Part shown: positions 1-6,788 of the stretch, piece by piece
Layout: each line of letters starts with the position of its first letter
How positions within the stretch are numbered: position 1 is the first letter of the stretch
Assembly: GCA_910580075.1 (NCBI GenBank)
Contig: CAJTVR010000056.1
Location: 1-29,309 of the forward strand
From: an uncultured Eubacterium sp.
GTDB taxonomy: Bacteria; Bacillota; Clostridia; Lachnospirales; Lachnospiraceae
Direction of reading: 5' to 3'
DNA: 29,309 nucleotides
Program-made: the position numbers and the translations under genes
The notes under the pieces: generated by a model
What the model was told of the DNA's origin: nothing
Databases searched by the model: none
What the model saw: only the letters and a program-made list of their open reading frames with translations

Positions 1-19
1 AACAGGCATATAACGGGAG

Positions 20-424
20 GTGAGGTTTGTCGGTAAAATAATTATACTCACATTCCCCCCCGCACTGATTTTTCCCGGACTGGAAATCCGATTATACCAA
101 CGCCGGGTATTGAAAGACGGTGCAGACATAAGCCTTACCCGTTTGGAATACGGCGCACTCTGCTATCTTGCCGCCAGTCCGGGGAGGGTGTTCACAAAGG
201 CGCAAATCTTTGAAGCTGTATGGAGCATGGGAAGCGAAAGATGCCAGTCAAATGTTGCTAACGTGATATACAGCTTGCGGAAAAAGATAGAGCCGGACAG
301 TCAAAATCCCACCTGCATAAAAACAGTTTTAGGAATCGGATATAAGTTTGCTTTCGGGGAATGGAATCATATTGGCTATGACATGGGGAATATTTCATTT
401 TGTATCAAGAGGGGCAGGGATTGA
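20..424 (+). CDS. Winged-helix (OmpR/PhoB-type) DNA-binding protein, probably a truncated response regulator
   Basis: Residues about 18-112 form a clear OmpR/PhoB C-terminal winged-helix domain: the LTRLEYGALCYLAASPGRVF stretch, then FTKAQIFEAVW, a recognition-helix stretch (SNVANVIYSLRKKIEP) and the closing hairpin IKTVLGIGYKF. No receiver domain precedes it. The first about 17 residues (hydrophobic and proline-rich) do not look like a receiver end. The only in-frame start is a GTG at position 20, directly abutting GGGAG, which is too close to be a good ribosome binding site. The last about 20 residues after GYKF are not typical of the domain. I infer either a stand-alone regulator whose true start is unclear, or the tail of a response regulator damaged by a frameshift or rearrangement near position 60. 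It is followed after about 140 bp by the Ntn hydrolase gene; no functional link is visible. Confidence 0.6.
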   Translation: MRFVGKIIILTFPPALIFPGLEIRLYQRRVLKDGADISLTRLEYGALCYLAASPGRVFTKAQIFEAVWSMGSERCQSNVANVIYSLRKKIEPDSQNPTCIKTVLGIGYKFAFGEWNHIGYDMGNISFCIKRGRD

Positions 425-563
425 AATATGGAATGGAATTTCTGCGATGATATTTTCTGTTCTTAGTGGTGAAATTTACTTAAAATTAAATAGAAGATGG
501 CTACATAGTTATCTTTTTATTGCTATGGGCTATTTGCTATAAATCGGAATATAAGGAGGCTTT

Positions 564-1664
564 ATGGATAATACAGGTAGAAAAACACATGGAAAGAGCA
601 AAAAAATAATAAGTCGGTTTTTAATCGGCATAGTTGTAGTTTTGCTTGTAATTGTTGCAGGAGCGATTGCCCTGTTTTGGAATGAATTGCGGACAATTTC
701 TTCCATAACTAAAATTGATGATTATGGCGCATATCAAATGACCTATTATGGTGACTATGGTTTTGATGAGTTTCTGGAAGTTGGCGCACAGAGCGATGCA
801 GACATTGAAAAATTTGTGGTAAGAAAATTACTAAAAGGTATTCCTATTGACCTTGGCGTAACAGGTGGCGGCTGTACTTGTTTTGTTGTAAAAAATGAAC
901 AAGACGAAATTTTGTATGGACGAAATTTTGATTATAGCTATTCACCAGCTTTACAGGTATTTACTGAACCGGAGGACGGGTATGCATCTGTTTCCACAGT
1001 AAATTTATCTTTTATTGGATATTCGAAGGGGAATTTGCCGGAAGGCTCTGTTTTTAACAAGTTTCTTACATTAGCAGCACCATACCTGCCTTGTGATGGT
1101 ATAAATGAAAAAGGCGTTGCCATAGCATCCCTTTCGGTTCCCAACGCAGAAGCACCTTATGACAGTCATAAGATAACGCTGAATATTTCAACGGCAACAC
1201 GTCTGGTGTTAGATAAGGCGGCAACGGTGGACGAAGCGGTTGAACTGCTCCAAAAATATAATATCTATTTTTCGTACGATATAGCAGCGCATTATATGAT
1301 TGCAGATGCAAGTGGGAAGTCGGTGCTTGTTGAGTATTATGATAATGAACTTCAAATTGTGGAAACAGATACAAACTATCAGATTGCGTCAAACTTTATT
1401 GCCTATAACGGAGTAAATATTGGCGGTGGAGGAACGGAATTTAAAAGATATAACACAGTGGAAAAAGAGATACTGGACAAAAATGGTGTACTAAATGAGG
1501 ATGATGCCGTTTCACTTCTTGCCGAGGTTGGTGTGCGGGATGGGGATATTGATAACCTGCAATGGTCTGCTGTCTATAATTTGACAACAGGAGAGGTTCA
1601 TTTTTTTAGTCACAGGAATACGGATAATGTTATAATATCAAAACTGAAAATGAATCATAATTGA
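564..1664 (+). CDS. Membrane-anchored choloylglycine hydrolase/linear amide C-N hydrolase family protein (Ntn fold)
   Basis: The protein has 366 aa and starts at an ATG 5 nt after AAGGAGG. Residues about 15-38 form one strong membrane segment, leaving the rest outside the membrane. The family signature lies at GGGCTCFVV (Cys104), with GRNFD following: Arg120 and Asp123 lie +16 and +19 from the Cys, the same spacing as Cys2/Arg18/Asp21 of bile salt hydrolases. A downstream NEKGVAIASL block matches the conserved Asn-containing strand of the family. Members cleave non-peptide C-N amide bonds (conjugated bile acids, penicillin V, N-acyl amino acids), but the substrate cannot be read from the sequence. 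In classic bile salt hydrolases the Cys is exposed by removing Met1. Here the Cys is internal, so activity would need cleavage before Cys104, as in precursor-type Ntn enzymes. A strong terminator follows, so it is probably monocistronic. Confidence 0.85.
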   Translation: MDNTGRKTHGKSKKIISRFLIGIVVVLLVIVAGAIALFWNELRTISSITKIDDYGAYQMTYYGDYGFDEFLEVGAQSDADIEKFVVRKLLKGIPIDLGVTGGGCTCFVVKNEQDEILYGRNFDYSYSPALQVFTEPEDGYASVSTVNLSFIGYSKGNLPEGSVFNKFLTLAAPYLPCDGINEKGVAIASLSVPNAEAPYDSHKITLNISTATRLVLDKAATVDEAVELLQKYNIYFSYDIAAHYMIADASGKSVLVEYYDNELQIVETDTNYQIASNFIAYNGVNIGGGGTEFKRYNTVEKEILDKNGVLNEDDAVSLLAEVGVRDGDIDNLQWSAVYNLTTGEVHFFSHRNTDNVIISKLKMNHN

Positions 1665-1751
1665 CTGTTTTACATTAACATAAATTCACATTTATAGAAT
1701 TGTAGACACATGAAAACTTAATATCTGTAGCCCATAACAAGCGGCACACCG

Positions 1752-1787
1752 AAACAGGAAATCACAAAAAGGTTTCCTGTTTTTTTA
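1752..1787 (+). terminator. Intrinsic terminator after the Ntn hydrolase gene
   Basis: A perfect 10-bp inverted repeat (AAACAGGAAA at 1752-1761 and TTTCCTGTTT at 1773-1782) with an 11-nt loop is followed directly by a T run. It lies about 90 nt past the hydrolase stop. It is also upstream of the 3' end of the minus-strand IS remnant and could act in both directions. Confidence 0.8.
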
Positions 1788-1871
1788 CGCCCATTTTTGG
1801 CATTTTTAAAAATCGTCAGTATTATGTCGTGAAAAGAGGAAGTCGGCTTTTGAAATTGGCAAAATTCAGAG

Positions 1872-2703
1872 TTATCCGTGGACCAGAAGCGGGAGGACGT
1901 AAAGAGCCACCATTGCATTATCAGTTTTGACCCCCGTGACGCACCAGACAGCGGCTTGACTGTAGACCGGGCGCAAGCGTTGGGCGAGAAATTTTGCAAG
2001 ACGCATACCGGCTTCCACTGTCGCTGTGGATAACTGCCCCATGGATGCCCGGATATGTCTTTGCCGCGTTTTCCAGTGTCCGCGCACATAATGGAGCTTT
2101 CATATTAGTATCCATCGCCAGTCCGGCCACGCTGGAATCGAAACAGTCAGACACAGCGGAAACATAAAGCTTTCCATTGCTGGCTTTGGTCTCTGTTATG
2201 TCTGTTACACACCTGGCCAGCGGCTCCTCTGACTTGAAGTCACGTTTTAACAGATCTTCTGATTTCCGGGCTTCCCGGTCCGCTTTCCTGATTACGTCTG
2301 GTTTGCGCCCGGGATGATGGCTGATGCAAATATCCTCCATGACACGGTAAATGGTACGTTCGCTGGGAATATTCATATTTTCAGTCTGTTTTAACATGAA
2401 TGTCTGATACATGCGGATCCGGCCGCAGGTGTCATTACAATCATCTTCCTCCAGGATTTCCATCATGGCATCTGCCAGGGGCTGATACTTCCATGGGTGG
2501 TCTTTATTTGCAGGGTACTGGTAAAATCCCTGCCTGCTGACGTGAAGGATTCTACAGTAAAAGAAGATATGTTCCTTCACCTGCTGGCGGAGCGGTATTC
2601 TTTGGAACCCCAGTTCTTTAGCGGCTTTTGCCTATCCGATTTCCTTTGCCAGTTTCACTGCCTGTACTTTGTATTCATGGTCGTATTGCCTGTTTTCTGC
2701 CAT
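1872..2703 (-). pseudogene. IS3-family transposase remnant (orfA-orfB fused by deletion, frameshifted)
   Basis: Read on the minus strand, an ATG at 2703 with AAGGAG upstream starts a short IS3 OrfA-like segment (MAENRQYDHEYKVQAVKLAK). It is interrupted by an amber codon at 2632-2634, where related proteins commonly have Gln. It then runs straight into OrfB sequence (VKEHIFFYCRILHVSRQGFY), so the middle of orfA and the orfA/orfB junction are deleted. OrfB shows the integrase-core Asp in TDITE and the second Asp in HSDSGSRY. Around position 2000 the frame shifts, and the tail (a degenerate version of the usual SGxGxxxDNAxxES stretch) continues in another frame until about 1872, with the catalytic Glu region destroyed. 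It cannot encode an active transposase. Clear terminal inverted repeats were not identified. Confidence 0.85.
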
Positions 2704-2936
2704 TTTTGTTCACTCCTTATTCTCTTGATTATACCTCAAATCCTTGAGAATGGGCTGTCATAAAAGACGAGCCACAACCTCTGACAAGGGAAATATTCCT
2801 GCAAAGTACTGCAAAGAGGAACACAAGGCAGAGCATGGGGAAATATTCCGGCATTTTGCTTTTGCAGCAATCCATTTCTCCAAATACAAATATCTGGAAC
2901 ATGTTTTTGCAGGAAACTGCTGACGAAAATAAATCC

Positions 2937-2965
2937 TTGCAAACTGCCAGCCTGCATGCTATAAT
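2937..2965 (+). promoter_or_regulatory. Sigma-A type promoter
   Basis: The -35 TTGCAA (2937-2942) and a perfect -10 TATAAT (2960-2965) are separated by exactly 17 nt. The predicted start is about 2972, giving an approximately 195-nt leader before the RmlD-like gene. Confidence 0.6.
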
Positions 2966-2978
2966 ACATCTATGTTTA

Positions 2979-3011
2979 AGTGCATTTCTAACAAAAGGGA
3001 TGCACTTTTTT
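2979..3011 (+). terminator. Terminator-like hairpin in the leader (possible attenuator)
   Basis: AGTGCAT (2979-2985) pairs with ATGCACT (3000-3006) around a 14-nt loop and is followed by six T residues. It lies only about 10-40 nt after the predicted transcription start, so it could terminate most transcripts early or act as a conditional attenuator. The stem is short (7 bp), so its strength is uncertain. Confidence 0.45.
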
Positions 3012-3129
3012 GCAGAAATCATGTTGAAGATGACGGCTGTATTACAGGCATAGGCTGGATAGCCATCGTGTATTTTGTATACTTCCCAAGAGGCAGCCCG
3101 TGTTCAGGATGTAAAAAGAACCGTTCAGG

Positions 3130-3145
3130 CAGACGGAACTGTCTG
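3130..3145 (+). promoter_or_regulatory. 16-bp inverted repeat upstream of the RmlD-like gene
   Basis: CAGACGGAACTGTCTG, an inverted repeat with 5-bp arms, lies 21 nt before the start codon. It matches the perfect palindrome at 4043-4058 in 14 of 16 positions, which suggests a shared regulator site or a shared RNA hairpin. Confidence 0.4.
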
Positions 3146-3166
3146 AGAAGAATGGAGGAGAACGTT

Positions 3167-4024
3167 ATGTCAAAGAATGCCATATGGATAACAGGTGCAG
3201 AAGGCAGGCTGGGTTCTGCACTTTTAGAACTTTTAAAGAAAGATACAAATAATAAAGTAGTAGGCACAGATATGGATGTGGACATTACAGATATGGATGC
3301 AGTTGAACAGTCCATGAAAGTATATCGTCCGAATATCGTAATTAACTGTGCAAGTATATCGGATGCAGATTACTGTGAACAGAATATTGTAAAAGCATTT
3401 AAAGTAAATGCGCTTGGTGTCAGAAATCTGGCAGCAGCATCCAGAAGCCTGAATGCAAAAATCATCCAGCTTTCTACCGACGATGTATTTAGCGGAAAAA
3501 ATTCCGGCCAGATTACGGAATTTGATATACCGGACCCGCAGAGCGTATACGGCAAGTCTAAACTGGCCGGGGAAAATTATGTGAAAGAACTGAATCCCAA
3601 ACATTTAATTGTACGCAGTTCGTGGGTGTACGGGGCTGCAAATGAAGGTGCCAAAGAAGACTATTTTACTTATGTGATCAATCATGCAAAAAGCGGAACT
3701 CCGTTTCAGGTGCCGCTAGACCGGATTGGCAGCCCTACGAGTGCTGATGTGCTTGCATCATTTATCTGCTGCCTGCTGGATAAAACAGAATATGGGATTT
3801 ACCATGCTTCCTGTGAAGGAATGTGTTCCAGACATGAATTTGCTACGGCCATTCTGGCGCTGTCCGGATATGACACACAGCTGGCACAGGGATATTTTTC
3901 CGTAGAAAACAGAGGCAGAATTTCTATACTTTTGGAAAATCTAATGATGAAGATGACGGAAATTTACACAATGCCGCAGTGGTTTGACGAATTAAAGTCT
4001 TATGTGGACAAACATTTTCTGTAA
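3167..4024 (+). CDS. RmlD-like sugar-nucleotide reductase (extended SDR, dTDP-4-dehydrorhamnose reductase family)
   Basis: The ATG at 3167 follows GGAGG at suitable spacing and gives 285 aa, the usual RmlD length. The N-terminal NAD(P)-binding loop is GAEGRLG (residues 10-16). STDDVFSG (about 103-110) corresponds to the family STDYVF(D/S)G, with Asp in place of Tyr. The catalytic pair is Y128xxxK132 (YGKSK). RSSWVYG and the substrate-side block LDRIGSPTSADVLA are also typical. The family reduces NDP-4-keto-6-deoxysugars, but stand-alone members outside rmlABC clusters often have other substrates, and no rmlABC partner is present here. It is followed 67 nt later by a DAACS transporter, with a near-identical palindrome before each gene. 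The family assignment is firm; the exact substrate is unknown. Confidence 0.85.
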   Translation: MSKNAIWITGAEGRLGSALLELLKKDTNNKVVGTDMDVDITDMDAVEQSMKVYRPNIVINCASISDADYCEQNIVKAFKVNALGVRNLAAASRSLNAKIIQLSTDDVFSGKNSGQITEFDIPDPQSVYGKSKLAGENYVKELNPKHLIVRSSWVYGAANEGAKEDYFTYVINHAKSGTPFQVPLDRIGSPTSADVLASFICCLLDKTEYGIYHASCEGMCSRHEFATAILALSGYDTQLAQGYFSVENRGRISILLENLMMKMTEIYTMPQWFDELKSYVDKHFL

Positions 4025-4042
4025 TTAATAAATGCATATGTA

Positions 4043-4070
4043 CAGACAGATCTGTCTGAACTGTTATAAA
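4043..4070 (+). promoter_or_regulatory. 16-bp perfect palindrome overlapping a possible promoter before the symporter gene
   Basis: CAGACAGATCTGTCTG (4043-4058) is a perfect palindrome. A plausible promoter overlaps it: -35-like CAGACA at 4043-4048, a 16-nt spacer, and -10 TATAAA at 4065-4070. That layout would suit a repressor operator. No T run follows, so it is not an ordinary terminator for the upstream gene. See the related site at 3130-3145. Confidence 0.5.
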
Positions 4071-4091
4071 TAAATGGATGGGAGAAGAAAC

Positions 4092-5387
4092 ATGCAGGAA
4101 GATGGAAACAGATTAGAGAAAAAGAAAATGGGGCTTACAACTAAAATTTTTATCGGTCTGATCGGAGGCCTGATTTTAGGTGTAGTTTTAAATTTATGGA
4201 TACCCCATTCTTATATCAGGGACGACATACTCGTAGACGGTATTTTTTATGTGGCCGGAAACGGTTTTATCCGGCTGATGAAAATGCTGGTTGTACCGCT
4301 TGTATTTTGTTCCCTTGTGTGCGGAAGTTCTGCAATTGGCGACACGAAATCGCTTGGAAAAGTCGGCGGAAAAACGATAGTGTTTTATTTGATGACTACG
4401 GCGCTTGCTGTAACGGTAGCTATTACAGTGGCTGCGGTTATAAAACCGGGTGTCGGGCTTGATATGTCTTCCATAGAGACAGGAGAAGCGGCAGTTGCTG
4501 AAAAAGTAACAGTTGCTGATACGATTTTAAACATTATACCGGAAAATCCAATCGGTGCATTAGCAGATGGAACGATGCTGCAGATTATTCTGTTTGCGCT
4601 GCTTATTGGCGTGCTGCTTGCGAAAATGGGTGAACGGACAGAACTGATTGCAAATATTTTTAACCAGTGTAATGAACTGATGATGGAAATGACGAACATA
4701 GTTATGAGTCTTGCTCCGCTGGGCGTATTCTGTATGATTGCAAAGACGTTTGCAAATCTGGGATTTGATGCATTTGTGCCGCTTTTAAAATATATGGGCA
4801 GCGTACTGCTCGGACTTTTGCTGCAGTGTCTGGGCGTATATATGATTCTGCTTGTTATTTTTACAAGGCTCAATCCGGTGCAGTTTATCCGCAAGTTTTT
4901 CCCGGTTATGGCGTTTGCATTTTCTACTTCGACGTCCAATGCAACGATTCCGATGAATATTGATACACTGGAAGAAAAAATAGGCGTGTCCAGAAAAATT
5001 TCATCTTTTACGATACCATTAGGGGCTACGATTAATATGGACGGTACTTCCATAATGCAGGGTGTTGCGGTAGTATTTGCAGCGCAGGCTTACGGCATGC
5101 AGCTCGGCGTGGCTGGCTATCTTACAGTAATTGCAACGGCTACGCTTGCATCCATAGGTACGGCCGGTATTCCTTCCGTGGGACTGGTAACGCTTTCCAT
5201 GGTGTTTACGGCAGTCGGGATTCCGGTAGAGGCTATTATGCTGATTATGGGTGTTGACAGAATTCTGGATATGGTCCGTACAGCGGTTAATATTACCGGG
5301 GATGCCGTATGTACCACGATTGTAGCACATCAGAACGGGGATCTGGATAAGGATGTGTTTAACAGAATGGAGGCAGACAATGGGTAG
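4092..5387 (+). CDS. Dicarboxylate/amino acid:cation symporter (DAACS family, GltP/DctA/SstT-like)
   Basis: An ATG at 4092 follows GGGAG (4080-4084) by 7 nt and is preferred over the ATG at 4074, which lies inside the upstream region. The protein has 431 aa and many hydrophobic segments, beginning with TTKIFIGLIGGLILGVVLNL. The diagnostic sodium/substrate-site features are present: a Ser-rich hairpin (STSTSNATIP), then GATINMDGT, and the second hairpin region SIGTAGIPSVG. The family imports glutamate, aspartate, C4-dicarboxylates, serine or cystine using Na+ or H+; the substrate cannot be chosen safely here. Its 3' end overlaps the next gene, a solute-binding lipoprotein, by 8 nt, indicating co-translation. 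Confidence 0.92.
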   Translation: MQEDGNRLEKKKMGLTTKIFIGLIGGLILGVVLNLWIPHSYIRDDILVDGIFYVAGNGFIRLMKMLVVPLVFCSLVCGSSAIGDTKSLGKVGGKTIVFYLMTTALAVTVAITVAAVIKPGVGLDMSSIETGEAAVAEKVTVADTILNIIPENPIGALADGTMLQIILFALLIGVLLAKMGERTELIANIFNQCNELMMEMTNIVMSLAPLGVFCMIAKTFANLGFDAFVPLLKYMGSVLLGLLLQCLGVYMILLVIFTRLNPVQFIRKFFPVMAFAFSTSTSNATIPMNIDTLEEKIGVSRKISSFTIPLGATINMDGTSIMQGVAVVFAAQAYGMQLGVAGYLTVIATATLASIGTAGIPSVGLVTLSMVFTAVGIPVEAIMLIMGVDRILDMVRTAVNITGDAVCTTIVAHQNGDLDKDVFNRMEADNG

Positions 5388-6252
5388 AAATATGCTGTAT
5401 ACAAAGATACTGCATACAAAGACACCATATAGACGGATACTGTGTGTCATGTTCTGCTGTATCCTGTTCTTATGCGGCTGCGGCAGCACCGCAGAAGATT
5501 TGTCTGAACCAGACAAAATGGAAGAAACAGTGGAAATAAATGAAGGATTTATAGACGAAATCAAAGAACGCGGCTTTCTGATTGCAGGATGCAAAACAGA
5601 TGTTCCCGGGCTGAGTTTTTATGACGGGGAAACGGATGCCTGGCTGGGACTGGAAACAGAGCTGGCCTATCAGACGGCAGCAAATATATTTGATACTACT
5701 ATTGATGAAGCTAAGAAACGCAGTCTGGTAAAATTTGTGGCAGTGACGGTAGACGACCGTGAGGAAAAGCTGGAAAACGGGGAAGCAGACTGCCTGTTTG
5801 CGACGTATACGATTACAGATGAGAGAAAGCAGAAGTTCGCGTTTTCAAAAAGTTATTATACGGATTATATCGGCCTGATGGTAAAGACTTCGGGAGAAGA
5901 TCCGAATGCACTCGGGAGCAGTGAGATTCGTTCCATTGCCGATCTGGACGGGAAAAAAATCGGAGTAGCAAAAAAAGCAACGACTCGGAAAGCATTTTTG
6001 AATTATATTGATACCATGAATTCGATACAGACGGCTCCGGTTTTCTTTGAATATAAAAGCTATGAAGCACTGTTTACGGCGCTGAAGGAAGATGCCATTG
6101 ATGTAATGGCTGTGGATGTCAGTATTCTAAACGGATATGCAGACAGGACGATGAAAATATTAAATGACCGTTTCGGCGGGCAGCATTACGGGGCGGCAGT
6201 GCGGAAGGAAAACGCGGTTTTGCTGGAATATATAAATCAGACGTTAGAATAA
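5380..6252 (+). CDS. Amino-acid-type solute-binding lipoprotein (SBP family 3)
   Basis: An ATG at 5380 follows GGAGG (5369-5373) and overlaps the symporter stop (5385-5387), giving 290 aa. The signal peptide ends in a lipobox-like LCGC (Cys34), so the mature protein should be lipid-anchored outside the membrane. The fold signature of family 3 (glutamine/glutamate-binding) proteins is clear: ERGFLIAGCKTDVPGLSFYD, an LGLETELA block, an ADCLFATYTITDERKQKFAF block and SIADLDGKKIGVAKKATTRK. Such proteins normally deliver substrate to ABC permeases or serve receptor domains. No ABC permease or ATPase gene lies nearby; instead the gene is translationally coupled to a DAACS symporter. I infer that it feeds or regulates that transporter, or captures the same amino acid. 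A terminator follows closely. Confidence 0.9.
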   Translation: MGRNMLYTKILHTKTPYRRILCVMFCCILFLCGCGSTAEDLSEPDKMEETVEINEGFIDEIKERGFLIAGCKTDVPGLSFYDGETDAWLGLETELAYQTAANIFDTTIDEAKKRSLVKFVAVTVDDREEKLENGEADCLFATYTITDERKQKFAFSKSYYTDYIGLMVKTSGEDPNALGSSEIRSIADLDGKKIGVAKKATTRKAFLNYIDTMNSIQTAPVFFEYKSYEALFTALKEDAIDVMAVDVSILNGYADRTMKILNDRFGGQHYGAAVRKENAVLLEYINQTLE

Positions 6253-6255
6253 CAG

Positions 6256-6297
6256 CAGCGGCAGAGTATACAAAAGTTACTCTGCCGCTGTAGTTTC
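6256..6297 (+). terminator. Terminator after the symporter/SBP pair
   Basis: A 13-bp perfect stem (CAGCGGCAGAGTA at 6256-6268 and its complement at 6278-6290) with a 9-nt loop begins 3 nt after the stop codon. The T tract behind it is weak. It closes the operon and may also act on the convergent small gene at 6373-6558. Confidence 0.75.
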
Positions 6298-6372
6298 TGA
6301 CACCTGCCACCGGACCAGTATCCTGTGTAGGATATGCCTGTTATATTTCTGCATGTATTTATGATTCATTCC

Positions 6373-6558
6373 TTATTTCTTTTTCTTTTCTTCATTCTTG
6401 ATTAAACCATTATAAATGAACATACTGCAAACGGCTGTCACTGGTCCGATGGCCGTCATGTTTAACTCAATGCCCTGTATATTGCAGAATATGCTGACTA
6501 TCATTAAAATAATCAGTACTGCTGCTGTTACAGCAGCTCCTTTAAAAAAATGTTTCAT
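6373..6558 (-). CDS. Small two-helix membrane protein of unknown function
   Basis: This is a 61-aa minus-strand frame starting at an ATG at 6558. AAGGAG lies about 11 nt upstream, and a possible -10 (TATACT) is visible further upstream. Two hydrophobic stretches are predicted, about residues 8-26 and 35-53, and the tail is very basic and charged (KNEEKKKK). The sequence does not match the cyclic autoinducer (AgrD) pattern, despite being divergent from an AgrC/AgrA-like sensor pair. I do not recognise a family. A membrane accessory, or a peptide connected with the neighbouring kinase, is only a guess from position. Confidence 0.55.
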   Translation of the reverse strand: MKHFFKGAAVTAAVLIILMIVSIFCNIQGIELNMTAIGPVTAVCSMFIYNGLIKNEEKKKK

Positions 6559-6723
6559 AATTTACATACTCTCCTTCCAAAACTAAGATCTATTTACTGT
6601 AGAACAGTATACCAGAGAAAACAGCTTTTTTTCATATCCGTCATAAAATGCCTTATTTTGTGAGTAAGTGCGTTTATTTTCTGCAAAATGCCTCATTCAT
6701 TCATCATTTTCGCAAAGCAGCGC

Positions 6724-6752
6724 TTGATACAGAGAATCACATACAGTATAAT
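6724..6752 (+). promoter_or_regulatory. Promoter of the histidine kinase/response regulator operon
   Basis: The -35 TTGATA (6724-6729), a 17-nt spacer and a perfect -10 TATAAT (6747-6752) are followed by AAAGGAG and the kinase start at 6789. The A/T-rich region just upstream (about 6640-6710) contains the short direct repeat AAAATGCCT twice, which could be a regulator-binding region. Confidence 0.65.
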
Positions 6753-6788
6753 CATGGAAGGAAACCTTGAAAGGAGAAATCTATTGAA

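Larger units (their letters stand above)
2704..3166 (+). other. 463-nt gene-free stretch and leader before the RmlD-like gene
   Basis: Positions 2704-2760 are the former upstream end of the IS remnant. 2760-2930 holds no coding sequence or recognisable RNA that I can support. 2937-2965 is a promoter, 2979-3011 a terminator-like hairpin, and 3130-3145 a short palindrome, all listed separately. An in-frame extension of the RmlD-like reading frame back to 2972 exists, but it has no ribosome binding site and its Cys/Arg-rich peptide does not resemble the family, so I treat 2972-3166 as untranslated leader. No known riboswitch consensus was recognised. Confidence 0.5.

Noticed and set aside
348..542. 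64-aa frame with some hydrophobic character between the winged-helix gene and the Ntn hydrolase
   Set aside because: Overlaps the preceding gene, lacks a ribosome binding site, and resembles no family; possibly a remnant of a membrane gene but not supportable.
2972..3166. N-terminal extension of the RmlD-like frame (65 extra residues, Cys-rich)
   Set aside because: No ribosome binding site at 2972, a terminator-like hairpin lies within it, and the GGAGG-ATG at 3167 gives the normal family length and NAD(P)-loop position.
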